This document shows positions 42,314-51,615 of a stretch of 64,000 nt of DNA, one piece after another (position 1 is the stretch's first letter; the number at the start of each line of letters is the position of its first letter). The notes beneath the pieces are model-generated. The model saw only the letters and a program-made list of their open reading frames with translations. It did not search any database and was not told where the DNA came from. Origin of the DNA: PFJX01 sp031426815 (GTDB taxonomy: Bacteria; Pseudomonadota; Gammaproteobacteria; Burkholderiales; Thiobacillaceae); NCBI GenBank assembly GCA_031426815.1, contig JASJPG010000011.1:1-64000 (forward strand), read 5' to 3'. Made by a program: the position numbers and the translations under genes.

Positions 42314-44272
42314 ATGGCAAATAATGCCTTGAGATCGCTGGTCAGAATGTTGACTGTTGTTTTCTGTCTGGCGGCCGCGCCGGTCTCCCAAGCCGAAGAG
42401 ATGCCCGACGGTGCGCAAGCCAGCCAGGAAGCCGCGCCCAAAATCATTTCCAACAAGCGCTGCATGCGGTGCCATGGCGATGAGGAGGAAAAGACGGTGG
42501 TGCGCCCCGACGGGACGGAGGTCAACCTCTTCGTGGAAAAAGAGGTGTTCGAACAAAGCGTCCACGCCAAACAACCCTGCGCCGGTTGTCACAACAACAT
42601 CACCGAACTGCCGCATGACGAGCCCCTGGTCAAGCGCATCGGCTGTACCGAATGCCACCAGCAAAAATGGGAAGCGCAGAAAAACAACCCGAATCCCGAA
42701 TACAAACGCCTGGGCGTGGTGATCCAGCAGATCGACAGCTACATGCATTCGGTGCATGCGAGACCGAACAAGCTAGACGGCACCAGGACCAACGCCACCT
42801 GCGTCGACTGCCACGAAGCGCACAACATCGGCACCCTCGGCAGCCAGCAGCGCGCCGAGCACCGCCTGAAGAATCCCGAGGTCTGCGGCCGTTGCCACGA
42901 AAAACAGAAGGAAGCCTATCTCGGCTCCGTGCATGGCAAGGCCTGGGCGGAGAAGAAAGACCCCAAGACCGCCGTCTGTTCCGACTGCCACACCACCCAT
43001 AACATCAGCTCGGCCAAGGGCGATCCGATGAAGCTGGCCATCACCAAGAATTGCGGTGATTGCCACAAGGATGCGCAAAGAACCTATTTCTCCTCCTACC
43101 ACGGCCAGGTCATCAAGCTGGGCTATACCCACACCGCCAAGTGCTTCGACTGCCACGGCGGCCACGGCATCCAGAAGGCCGACGACCCCACCTCTTTGAT
43201 GCATGCCAACAACCGCCTGAAGACCTGCAACACCTGCCACAAGAAGGCGGGAGAGGGCTTCCTCAGCTTCCATCCCCACGGCGATGCCAAGAATTTCGAC
43301 AAGTATCCCGGCATGTACATCGTCAGCAAGTTCATGGAAATCCTGATCTATGGCGTCATGCTGTTCTTCTGGACCCACGTGATCTTCTGGTTCTATCGTG
43401 AGCTCAGGGATCGCTTGCAAGGCTGCGGCCACGTGGAAGATGTAGAACACCCGGATACCGTCTACTTCCGCCGCTTCAGCCCGGTCTGGCGCTGGATCCA
43501 TGTGCTCTTCGCCATGAGCACCATGGTCCTGGTCGTTACCGGCACCACGCTGCTGTTCTCGCATACCGCCTGGGCCAAGTCGGTGATTCTTCTGCTCGGC
43601 GGGCCTCAGGTGGAAGCCATCATCCACCGCACCGCGGCGACCATCTGGATCACGGTATTCCTGGCCCACATCGTCTTCGCGCTGCGCAACATCTGGCTCA
43701 CTCGCAAGACCTTCACATGGTTTGGCCCGACCTCCCTGGTGCCCAACCTGCAGGATCTGCGCGACATCGCCCGCATGTACCGGTGGTTCGTCGGCAAGAC
43801 CCCGCGTCCGAAGTTCGATCGCTGGACCTACTGGCAGAAGTTCGACTACTGGGCACCGTTCTGGGGCGCCACCGCCATCGGCCTGTCCGGCGTGATGATG
43901 TTCAACCCGGTGTTCACCTCGCAATACCTGCCGGGCTGGGTGTTCAACATCGCCACCATCGTGCATGCCGAGGAAGCCCTGCTGGCCACCGTGTTCCTGT
44001 TCACCGTGCACTTCTTCAACGTGCACTTCCGGCCGGAGAAATTCCCCCTCTCCACCACCATCTTCACCGGCGCAGTGCCCCTGGAAGAGTTCAAGTACGA
44101 GCACACCCAGGAATACGACCGCCTGGTGGCCAATGGCGAACTGGAGAAGTACCTGGTCAAGCGTCCGACCAGACAGGTGGAAAGCTTTGCCACCATCCTG
44201 TCCGCGATCCTGATCCTGGCCGGATTCCTGCTGCTGAGCGTGGTGCTGATCGGCTACATCACCATGTCATAG
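42314..44272 (+). CDS. Nine-haem cytochrome c fused to a di-haem b-type membrane domain (CbcL-like)
   Basis: 652 residues from the ATG at 42314 (AGGAG at 42301-42305). Signal peptide 1-28. Nine CxxCH motifs lie in the N-terminal half: CMRCH, CAGCH, CTECH, CVDCH, CGRCH, CSDCH, CGDCH, CFDCH and CNTCH. The C-terminal half has about five membrane helices with histidines suited to two b-haems (WRWIHVLFAMSTMVLVVTGT, VEAIIHRTAATIWITVFLAH, LFTVHFFNVHFRP), of the cytochrome b561/FdnI-HydC type. This plan matches Geobacter CbcL, an inner-membrane quinol oxidase for extracellular electron transfer. Here it could pass quinol electrons to periplasmic cytochromes or run in reverse. Function is inferred from architecture. 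Confidence 0.85.
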   Translation: MANNALRSLVRMLTVVFCLAAAPVSQAEEMPDGAQASQEAAPKIISNKRCMRCHGDEEEKTVVRPDGTEVNLFVEKEVFEQSVHAKQPCAGCHNNITELPHDEPLVKRIGCTECHQQKWEAQKNNPNPEYKRLGVVIQQIDSYMHSVHARPNKLDGTRTNATCVDCHEAHNIGTLGSQQRAEHRLKNPEVCGRCHEKQKEAYLGSVHGKAWAEKKDPKTAVCSDCHTTHNISSAKGDPMKLAITKNCGDCHKDAQRTYFSSYHGQVIKLGYTHTAKCFDCHGGHGIQKADDPTSLMHANNRLKTCNTCHKKAGEGFLSFHPHGDAKNFDKYPGMYIVSKFMEILIYGVMLFFWTHVIFWFYRELRDRLQGCGHVEDVEHPDTVYFRRFSPVWRWIHVLFAMSTMVLVVTGTTLLFSHTAWAKSVILLLGGPQVEAIIHRTAATIWITVFLAHIVFALRNIWLTRKTFTWFGPTSLVPNLQDLRDIARMYRWFVGKTPRPKFDRWTYWQKFDYWAPFWGATAIGLSGVMMFNPVFTSQYLPGWVFNIATIVHAEEALLATVFLFTVHFFNVHFRPEKFPLSTTIFTGAVPLEEFKYEHTQEYDRLVANGELEKYLVKRPTRQVESFATILSAILILAGFLLLSVVLIGYITMS

Positions 44273-44289
44273 CCAAGTTGGCTGCAATG

Positions 44290-44321
44290 AAAGACGGGCC
44301 CTTCGGGGCCCGTCTTTTTTT
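44290..44321 (+). terminator. Strong rho-independent terminator
   Basis: AAAGACGGGCCC (44290-44301), UUCG tetraloop, GGGCCCGTCTTT (44306-44317), then more Ts to 44321. It closes the cytochrome unit 17 bases after the stop. Confidence 0.93.
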
Positions 44322-44405
44322 GCCCGCGGGGATGTCCCATTCCGATCGCTTGCGTCCAGCCGGCCTCGGCTAAACTTTGCCCGCCCCAACTGCGCGCATC
44401 CACGA

Positions 44406-45095
44406 GTGACCGCTTCCATCCTGCTGGTCGAAGACGACCGGCCCATCGCCGACAACGTGATCCTCGCCCTGGCACGCGAGAATCTGGACTGCCGCCACGT
44501 CACGCTGGCGGGCGAAGGTCTGGCCCTGCTGCGTGCCGGCGGTTTCGATCTGGCGATCCTCGATGTCGGCCTGCCGGACGGCAACGGCTTCGATCTATGC
44601 CGCACGCTGCGCGGTTTTTCCGATGTTCCGGTCATCTTCCTGACCGCCCGCTCCGACGAAATCGACCGCGTGGTCGGCCTGGAGATCGGCGCCGACGACT
44701 ACGTGCTGAAGCCGTTCAGCCCGCGCGAACTGGCGGCACGGGTGAAAACCATCCTGCGCCGCAGCCGTAACGGCAGCGTCGCCGCGCCGCCAGCCACCGC
44801 GCCGGCCTTCATCCAGGTCGACCACGAACGCGCCCACATCGCCTGCCGCGGCCGGACTCTGGATTTGAGCCGCAGCGAATACCTGATCCTGAAAGCGCTC
44901 GCCGCGCGGCCGGAAAAGGTGTTCAGCCGCGCCGAATTGATGGACGCGGCCGGCCTGGCCGAAGCCAGTCTGGAACGCTCGGTCGACACCCACATCAAGA
45001 GCCTGCGCGCCAAGCTGGCGGCCTGCGCGCCCGACGCCGACCCGATTCAGACCCATCGCGGACTCGGCTACAGCCTGGCGCGCATCGCCGCTTGA
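44406..45095 (+). CDS. creB: Response regulator CreB
   Basis: 229-residue OmpR-type regulator with a GTG start. The receiver domain has ILLVEDDRPIADNVILALAR (acidic pocket), phosphorylatable Asp in LAILDVGLPDGNGFDL, and lysine in ADDYVLKPFSPREL. A winged-helix DNA-binding domain ends HRGLGYSLARIAA. CreB with CreC forms a carbon-source/fermentation-responsive system in E. coli. Identification as Cre rests on the downstream creC and creD. Its stop overlaps the creC TTG start. Confidence 0.88.
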   Translation: MTASILLVEDDRPIADNVILALARENLDCRHVTLAGEGLALLRAGGFDLAILDVGLPDGNGFDLCRTLRGFSDVPVIFLTARSDEIDRVVGLEIGADDYVLKPFSPRELAARVKTILRRSRNGSVAAPPATAPAFIQVDHERAHIACRGRTLDLSRSEYLILKALAARPEKVFSRAELMDAAGLAEASLERSVDTHIKSLRAKLAACAPDADPIQTHRGLGYSLARIAA

Positions 45096-46510
45096 ACTTC
45101 TTCGTCCGCTTCTTCGTCGGTTACGTGCTGGTCGCCGCCGTGGCGGTGCTGCTGGCGATGAAACTGTTCAGCGACCAGTTCGTCCCCGGCGTGCGCCAGT
45201 CGGTCGAAGAAACCCTGCTGCAGACCGCCAACCTACTGGCGGAAATGGCGCAACCGATCCAGGGCCAGGCCGGGGCCGCAAGCATCGAAGCGGTATTTCG
45301 CGGCTATGAAAAACGCCGTTTCGAGGCGCGCATCTATGGCGTATTGAAAAGCGAACCGGACTTGCGCGTCTACGTCACCGATCAGGCTGGCCGCGTGGTG
45401 TTCGATAGCCGGGGACGCGACATCGGCCAGGATTTCTCGCGCTGGCAGGACGTCAGCCGCACCCTCAAGGGCGAATATGGCGCCCGCACCACGCGGGAAA
45501 ACGAATACGACAGTTCCACCAGCGTCATGTACGTCGCCGCCCCGATCGTGCAAAACGGCCGCATCGTCGGCGTGTTGTCGCTGGGCAAACCGTCGCGCTC
45601 GTTCCAGAGCTTCATCGATCTGGCGCGCACCAAGGCCTGGCAATCCGCCTGGTGGCTGTTCGCGCTGGCGCTGCTGCTGGCGCTGGCGTTTTCATTCTGG
45701 ATGACGCGCGACCTGCGCCGGCTGGTCGACTATGCCAACGAAGTGGCTGAAGGCAAACGCGAACGCATCCCTATCGAAGGCCGCAGCGAGCTGCGCCGCC
45801 TGGCGCAGGCGCTGGAACACCTGCGCGCCGAACTCGACGGCAAGGCGCATGTGGAAAAGGTCTCGCAGTTGCTGGCGCATGAACTTAAGAGCCCGATTGC
45901 CGCCATCGCCGGCGCGGCGGAACTGCTCGCCGACGAATACGACCCGGCCCGACGCGCGCGTCTGCAAGCCAATATCGCCGGCGAAACCGGCCGCCTGCAA
46001 CGCATCGTCGAAGGCGTGCTGAACCTTGCCCGAGCGGAGAATCGCGGCCGCCTCGACGAGGTGGAAAACCTCGCGCTGGACGATCTGGTCCGGGACGTGC
46101 TGGATACCCGCGCCGAACGGCTGGCTGCCAAGGGCTTGCTCGCCGACACAGATTTGCAACCAGTGCGAATCGACGGCAACCGCTTCCTGCTGCGTCAGGC
46201 GGTGGCCAACCTGCTCGACAACGCCATCGACTTCAGCCCGGCCGGCGGCCACTTGTCGATCAGCCTGGATGTGGCCGAAGCCAGCGCCCGGCTGTGCATC
46301 CGCGACCGGGGACCGGGCATCCCGGATTACGCCCTGCCGCGCCTGTTCGAACGCTTCTATTCGCTGCCGCGTCCCGACAGCGGCGAGCGCAGCAGCGGCC
46401 TCGGCCTGAATCTGGTGCAGGAAGTGGCGCGCCTGCATCGCGGCGGCATCGAACTGCGCAACCATCCCGATGGCGGCGCGGAAGCCTGCCTGACGTTGCC
46501 AATGGGGTAA
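45092..46510 (+). CDS. creC: Sensor histidine kinase CreC
   Basis: 472 residues. The start is TTG, overlapping the creB stop (TTGA). Two membrane helices (about 8-25 and 188-208) flank a periplasmic sensor domain. A HAMP-like segment follows (RRLVDYANEVAEGKRERIPI), then HisKA with the phosphorylated His in LLAHELKSPIAAIAGAAELL, N-box NLLDNAIDFSPAG, and G-boxes RDRGPGIPDYALPRLFERFY and SSGLGLNLVQEVARLHRG. It phosphorylates CreB. About 240 bases to creD include a palindromic repeat. Confidence 0.9.
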   Translation: MNFFVRFFVGYVLVAAVAVLLAMKLFSDQFVPGVRQSVEETLLQTANLLAEMAQPIQGQAGAASIEAVFRGYEKRRFEARIYGVLKSEPDLRVYVTDQAGRVVFDSRGRDIGQDFSRWQDVSRTLKGEYGARTTRENEYDSSTSVMYVAAPIVQNGRIVGVLSLGKPSRSFQSFIDLARTKAWQSAWWLFALALLLALAFSFWMTRDLRRLVDYANEVAEGKRERIPIEGRSELRRLAQALEHLRAELDGKAHVEKVSQLLAHELKSPIAAIAGAAELLADEYDPARRARLQANIAGETGRLQRIVEGVLNLARAENRGRLDEVENLALDDLVRDVLDTRAERLAAKGLLADTDLQPVRIDGNRFLLRQAVANLLDNAIDFSPAGGHLSISLDVAEASARLCIRDRGPGIPDYALPRLFERFYSLPRPDSGERSSGLGLNLVQEVARLHRGGIELRNHPDGGAEACLTLPMG

Positions 46511-46553
46511 TGGCACCCGTGAAAAATCACATGTAGGGCGGATTCGACCACCC

Positions 46554-46622
46554 GTAGGAGCGACTTCCAAGGCGCGATGCCTTTTGCGCCCGGAACAATC
46601 GCGCCTTGGAAGGCGCTCCTAC
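46554..46622. repeat. Palindromic repeat between creC and creD
   Basis: Arms 46554-46578 and 46598-46622 are complementary over 25 bp with one mismatch. The right arm recurs as a solitary half-element at 24826-24850 upstream of mshG. The loop is 19 bases. It is a dispersed REP-like family in this genome. Confidence 0.85.
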
Positions 46623-46758
46623 AACGGCTGGACCCAGGCGTGATTTGCCGAATGCTGCCGCGAAGCCCTGGCTGCTTTCCCACGCAATCCCCACATTTCC
46701 CACATCGATCCCCCATGTCTGCGCTTCAGGCTCTCCCCACCTCAACCGGGAGACCGCC

Positions 46759-48096
46759 ATGTCCAAACCACTCAACATCAAACTCGTCGTCCTCGCCTTG
46801 CTCGCCCTGGTGCTGGCCTTCGCCGTCAAACAGGTCGAATGGAAGGTGATGGAACGCCAGGCCGCGCGCGACGGCGCGGTGCGCGCCATCGCCGATCAAT
46901 ACGCCCACGAGCAGCAACTGGCCGGCCCGCTGCTGTGGGTCAAATGCAGCGAACCGCGCACGCTGATCGAAACCGATGACAAGGGCGCGACGCGGCAACG
47001 CAACGTCATCGGCGATTGCTCCCGCGCCATCCGCCCCAGCCTGCTCAGCGGCCAGGGCAATCTGGATGTCTCGGAACGCTATCGTGGCATCTACAAGGCG
47101 CGGGTCTATCTCGCCGGCCTCAAGCTGCATGCCGAGTTGCCGGCGTTCCAGGCCAAGGCCGGCCAGCGCATCGAAGAAGCGCATCTGATCTTCGGCATCG
47201 GCGACCCACGCGGCCTGAAACGCATCCAGCTGAAGCGCGCCGACGGCCAGGTGCTCACCGCCAAACCCGGCGTACCCGGCGGCCCGTTCGAACAAGGCTT
47301 CCACGTCCCGCTCGATGTGGCGCAACTGGCGGCGGGCCTGAAGCTGGACGCCGAACTGGAAATCGCCGGCAGCGGCCGTCTGGATTGGGCGCCGCTGGCC
47401 GAGAACAACGACTTCAGCCTGCGCTCCGCCTGGCCGCATCCCAGCTTCGCCGGCCAGTTCCTGCCGGAAACGCGCGAAATCACCGCGGCCGGCTTCAGCG
47501 CACGCTGGCGCGTCAACGACTTCGCCACCGGTGGCGACCGCATGCTGGCCGGCAAAACCGACACCTGGCTGGCCACCAGCCTCGGCGTCTCGCTGGTCGA
47601 CCCGGTCGACGCCTACACCCAGACCGACCGCGCCGTACGTTACGGCTTCCTGTTCGTGCTGCTGACCCTGGGCGGCTTCTTCCTGTTTGAACTGCTCAAG
47701 GCCAAACCGGTGCATCCGCTGCAATATCTGCTGATCGGCTTCGCCGTCGTGCTGTTCTTCCTGCTCCTGCTGGCGCTGTCAGAACACACCGGCTTCGCGC
47801 TGGCCTACCTGATCGCCGCCGCTGCCTGCGTGCTGCTGATCGCCGGCTACGGCCGCAGCCTGCTCGGTAACTGGCAAGGCGCGGCTGGTCTGGGTGCCGG
47901 CTACGGCCTGCTCTACTTCGGCCTGTATCAACTACTCGCCTCGGAAGACTACGCGCTGCTGATGGGCGCCTGGCTGATCTTCAGTTTGCTCGCGCTGACC
48001 ATGTACCTGACGCGCAGACTGGATTGGGGGCGGGCCGGACAGGCACAGCCCATGCCGGCGATGGAAACTGCAAAGAAAGGCTCAGTTACGCTTTAG
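46759..48096 (+). CDS. creD: Inner-membrane protein CreD
   Basis: 445 residues from the ATG at 46759 (GGGAG upstream). One N-terminal helix (NIKLVVLALLALVLAFAVKQ), a large periplasmic domain (about 35-290) with SVSLVDPVDAYTQTDRAVRY-like family sequence at its end, then five or six C-terminal helices (FFLFELLKAKPVHPLQYLLI is characteristic). CreD is induced by CreBC and linked to envelope stress and colicin or beta-lactam tolerance elsewhere. creA is not present. Confidence 0.88.
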   Translation: MSKPLNIKLVVLALLALVLAFAVKQVEWKVMERQAARDGAVRAIADQYAHEQQLAGPLLWVKCSEPRTLIETDDKGATRQRNVIGDCSRAIRPSLLSGQGNLDVSERYRGIYKARVYLAGLKLHAELPAFQAKAGQRIEEAHLIFGIGDPRGLKRIQLKRADGQVLTAKPGVPGGPFEQGFHVPLDVAQLAAGLKLDAELEIAGSGRLDWAPLAENNDFSLRSAWPHPSFAGQFLPETREITAAGFSARWRVNDFATGGDRMLAGKTDTWLATSLGVSLVDPVDAYTQTDRAVRYGFLFVLLTLGGFFLFELLKAKPVHPLQYLLIGFAVVLFFLLLLALSEHTGFALAYLIAAAACVLLIAGYGRSLLGNWQGAAGLGAGYGLLYFGLYQLLASEDYALLMGAWLIFSLLALTMYLTRRLDWGRAGQAQPMPAMETAKKGSVTL

Positions 48097-48110
48097 TTAG
48101 TGATGCGTGA

Positions 48111-48299
48111 GTTCCCCCCTTTGAAAAAGGGGGGTTAGGGGGGATTTATGAGACATCCGCATAGGCCACTGTCGTTAAATCCCCCTCGATCCCCCTTTAC
48201 AAAGGGGGAAGCAACCCCGTCCAACGGACTGGGGCAGTTCGCCCCGCTTAAGGTAGTGCCATTGCCCCCAGCCCCCCCTTTGCAAAGGGGGGAGTCCTC
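48111..48299. repeat. Cluster of three C/G-run hairpin repeats
   Basis: Three short elements built on CCCCCTTT-N-AAAGGGGG lie at about 48111-48146, 48178-48212 and 48261-48299. The first two are in inverted orientation to each other, with an AATCCCCC tail facing inward. These are common dispersed hairpin elements in proteobacteria. They fill most of the 273-base gap after creD, where I see no gene. Confidence 0.75.
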
Positions 48300-48369
48300 A
48301 CTGAGGTTGCTACGCCTTGGTCATCCCTACTAAACGAGAATTGAGTCTAAGGAAAACGGGGGAATAAGC

Positions 48370-48898
48370 ATGTTCATCGCCCATCTGCCCGCCGGCTACC
48401 TCTCCGCGCGCCTGGTCGCGCGACTGCGTGGCACAACCGCCAGTCCGGTGTTGATCGTCGCCGGTCTGGCCGGCGGCATCTTCCCGGATATCGACCTGCT
48501 CTACGCCACCCTGATCGACCACTGGCAGGTACACCACCACCGCTACTGGACCCATCTACCGCTGGTCTGGCTGGCGATTTCGGCCACCGCGCTGCTGTTG
48601 TTCAGAAGGTCCGGCTCGGCAAGCCGTGGCCGTATTCTTGCTCGCCGTCTGGAGCCATCTGCTGCTGGACAGCGTCGCAGGCGACATCTGGTGGCTCTGG
48701 CCCTGGCTCGACACGCCGTTCTCCCTGGTCGTCATCCCCGCCATCCACTCGCCCTGGTGGCTGAATTTCCTGCTGCACTGGACCTTTGCGGTGGAACTCG
48801 GATTTGTCTTCCTGGCCGGCTGGCTGGCTTGGAAGCGCTCAGCTTGCACGCCGCGGCGAGCCACGGGCATGATGGCGTCGCCCGCCTGCCCGGACTGA
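48370..48898 (+). pseudogene. Frameshifted YdjM-family (DUF457) membrane protein gene
   Basis: The first frame (48370 to about 48610) encodes MFIAHLPAGYLSARLVARLR, IFPDIDLLYATLIDHWQVHH and HRYWTHLPLVWL, typical of the membrane metal-dependent hydrolase-like YdjM/DUF457 family. The second half is in another frame (about 48603-48898): AVAVFLLAVWSHLLLDSVAG, WLWPWLDTPFSLVVIPAIHS and a final helix. Together they make one protein of about 176 residues with His/Asp motifs (HHHRYWTH, WSHLLLD). One single-base shift between 48600 and 48625 breaks it. It may be a sequencing error, a real mutation or, less likely, programmed frameshifting. Confidence 0.8.
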
Positions 48899-48934
48899 CG
48901 CGCGGGCCCATTCAACGAAAAAACAGGGACGACT

Positions 48935-51583
48935 ATGCGCCGATGGTTTGCGGTTTCCATTTTGATTCTGGCGCTGTCTCTGGCTTACTGGCTTTTTCAG
49001 CGAGGCGAAGAGGGCGCCTCGCCAACCCGGGTGGCTGCGCCCATAACCGTCGACCACCCCCTGCTCGAAGCCGCGCGCGGCATGCTTGCGGCGCACCGCC
49101 AGATCATCGTGCTGCTGGCGGAGGAAAAATCCCTCTCGGCGGCGGAGCGGGCGGCGGCGCAACGGGTCGGCCACGCCTTGTTCCACGACAATCTGGCGCG
49201 CCTGCATCAAGTGGAAACCGACCTGACGCAGCTCCTGGCGCGGCGCGATGCGGCCCGCTTCGGCGAACTGGAAGCGGTGCTGGACCTCGTTGAATCCGAG
49301 CCCGGCCTGTACGACGCCGACCGGCTGGCGTTCCGGGAATTCCTGAACGAACTGCAGCGCGAGATCGGCCACGATGGCAGCCTGCCGGCGGTGAAGCTGC
49401 ACAAACGCGTCAGCGAAGACCTGGAGGCGCTGGCCGAGATCGAGCGCCTGTACGACCGGGAAATCCTGGAAATCTTCAGCCGTTTCGAGACCCGCGCCAT
49501 CGTCCTCAAACGCGAGAAATGGTCGGATTACGTCGCGCATCTGAAGACCCTGTACCGCCGCGAACAGATCCTGCGCGAGCACGGCATCGTCCTGTCCGCC
49601 GCCGCGCCGGCCGTAGAGAAGGCGCAGGACGACAAGAATGCCGTGCTGTTCGGCCGCGATCTGCCGCCCAAGACGCTGGTGCTCACCTTCGACGACGGCC
49701 CGCATCAAAGCCATACCGGCGAAATCGCCGCCATCCTCGGCCAGTACGGCCTGCCCGCCATCTTCTTCGAGGTCGGTCGCAACCTGGGCAGCCTCGATCC
49801 GGAAGGCCGCATCAAACCCTCGCCGCGCGTCGCCGCCGCGCGCGCCCTGCTGGCGGACGGCCACCTGCTCGCCAACCACAGCCTGACCCACGCCAAACTA
49901 TCGGCGCAGAACGACGACACCGTGCGCAAGGAAATCCTCACCACCGACAGCCTGCTCAAAGCTGTCGACGCCAAACGCTCCAACCTGTTCCGCTTTCCCT
50001 ACGGCGCCGGCAGCCCGGTAGGCCTGAGCACCCTGAGCAAGGCCAATCTGCGCTCGATGATGTGGAATATCGACTCGCTGGACTGGGCCGATCCCATCCC
50101 CAACTCCATCGCCGACCGGGTGCTGCGCGAGGTGGATGCGCAAGGGCGCGGCATCGTGTTGTTCCACGACATCCACGAACGCACGGTCAAAGCGCTACCG
50201 CTGGTGCTGGGCCGGCTGCTGGCGGAGGGCTACCAGTTCGCCACCTGGGACGGCGACGGCTTCAAGCTGGCCAAACTCGGCGCCGAACCGGCGCGGCCGC
50301 CGGTGGTCAACGCCGGCTACGGCCAATCCTGGGCGATCACCATCGGCATCGACGAATACAGCCGCTGGCCCCGGCTGCAACACGCCGCCAAGGATGCCGA
50401 AGCCATCGGGCAAACCCTGGTCGAACGCTTCGGCTTCAGCCCGGAACGGGTGATCAGCCTGAAAAACGGTGAAGCGACGCGCAACGGCATCCTGGCCGCG
50501 TTCCACGAACGGCTGCAACACAACCTGAAACCGGACGACCGGGTGTTCGTCTTTTTCGCCGGCCACGGCGCCACCCGCCATCTCAGCTCCGGCCGCGACC
50601 TGGGCTACATCGTGCCGGCCGATTCCGACCCCGAAAAGTTCGCCAGCGACGCCATCCCGATGACCGAAATCCAGAACATCGCCGAAAGCCTGCCCGCGCG
50701 CCATGTCTTGTTCGTCATGGACGCCTGCTACAGCGGCCTCGGCCTGACCCGGGGCGCCAGCGGCTTCCTGCACGAAAACGCCCGCCGCCAGGGCCGCCAG
50801 ATGCTCACCGCCGGCGGCGCCGACCAGCTGGTGGCCGACGGCGGCCCGAACGGCCACTCCATCTTCACCTGGACCCTGCTGCAAGCCCTGGCCGGCCGCG
50901 CCGACCTGAACGGCGACAGCCTGATCACCGCCACCGAACTGGCCGCCTACGTCGCCCCCAGCGTCGCCGGCGTCTCGCGCCAGACCCCGGCCTTCGGAAG
51001 CCTGCCCGGATCGGAAGGCGGCGATTTCGTGTTCGAAGCGCGTACCGAAAACGAATTCCTCAGCGCCCAAAGCAGCCAGCTCTCCAGCGACGCCATCGCC
51101 CTCAACAGCCGCCTGGACACCCTGCAACCCCAAGCCGCAACCGCCAAACCCGCGCCTGTCGTGGTCACCAACCTGCAAGGCGAAGCAGAGAAAATCCAGT
51201 TGCCGAAAGCGGTGCCGCCTTCACAACGGCAACAAGCGCAGCGCGCCAACGACCGGGGCCTGCAGCTCTACAAGGAAAAACGCTACGCCGAAGCCGAAGC
51301 CGCATTCACCGAAGCCCTCAAGCAACGCCCGGACTTCGCCCTCGCCGCCAACAACCTCGGCTTCATCTACTTCCGTCAGCAGAAATACCCCGAAGCCGCC
51401 CGCTGGTTCGAGAAAACCCTGGAACTCGACCGCTCCCGCGCCATCGCCTACCTGAACCTGGGCGACGCCTGGCTGAAAGCCGGCGAGAAGGCCAAAGCCA
51501 AAACCTCCTTCCAGACCTATCTGGAACTCGCCGCCAATGGAGCGGGAGCGGGACATGCGCGGCAGCAAATCGAAGATTTGTAG
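48935..51583 (+). CDS. NodB-type polysaccharide deacetylase-caspase-like protease-TPR fusion
   Basis: 882 residues in one frame. Residues 1-22 are a signal anchor. About 40-240 are charged and helical. A NodB deacetylase domain (about 245-445) has TFDDGP 251-256, HSLTH 315-319, RFPYG 353-357 and LFHDIH 409-414, so the metal and catalytic residues are kept. A C14 caspase-like domain (about 465-700) starts WAITIGIDEYSRWPRL with the dyad His544 (FFAGHG) and Cys598 (MDACYSG). TPRs fill about 765-870. The whole would sit at or outside the inner membrane. Deacetylating a glycan and proteolysis from one polypeptide is unusual. Start chosen at ATG before the signal sequence. Confidence 0.85.
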   Translation: MRRWFAVSILILALSLAYWLFQRGEEGASPTRVAAPITVDHPLLEAARGMLAAHRQIIVLLAEEKSLSAAERAAAQRVGHALFHDNLARLHQVETDLTQLLARRDAARFGELEAVLDLVESEPGLYDADRLAFREFLNELQREIGHDGSLPAVKLHKRVSEDLEALAEIERLYDREILEIFSRFETRAIVLKREKWSDYVAHLKTLYRREQILREHGIVLSAAAPAVEKAQDDKNAVLFGRDLPPKTLVLTFDDGPHQSHTGEIAAILGQYGLPAIFFEVGRNLGSLDPEGRIKPSPRVAAARALLADGHLLANHSLTHAKLSAQNDDTVRKEILTTDSLLKAVDAKRSNLFRFPYGAGSPVGLSTLSKANLRSMMWNIDSLDWADPIPNSIADRVLREVDAQGRGIVLFHDIHERTVKALPLVLGRLLAEGYQFATWDGDGFKLAKLGAEPARPPVVNAGYGQSWAITIGIDEYSRWPRLQHAAKDAEAIGQTLVERFGFSPERVISLKNGEATRNGILAAFHERLQHNLKPDDRVFVFFAGHGATRHLSSGRDLGYIVPADSDPEKFASDAIPMTEIQNIAESLPARHVLFVMDACYSGLGLTRGASGFLHENARRQGRQMLTAGGADQLVADGGPNGHSIFTWTLLQALAGRADLNGDSLITATELAAYVAPSVAGVSRQTPAFGSLPGSEGGDFVFEARTENEFLSAQSSQLSSDAIALNSRLDTLQPQAATAKPAPVVVTNLQGEAEKIQLPKAVPPSQRQQAQRANDRGLQLYKEKRYAEAEAAFTEALKQRPDFALAANNLGFIYFRQQKYPEAARWFEKTLELDRSRAIAYLNLGDAWLKAGEKAKAKTSFQTYLELAANGAGAGHARQQIEDL

Positions 51584-51615
51584 CCACCGATACTTTATCA
51601 ATCTACGGAATATCC

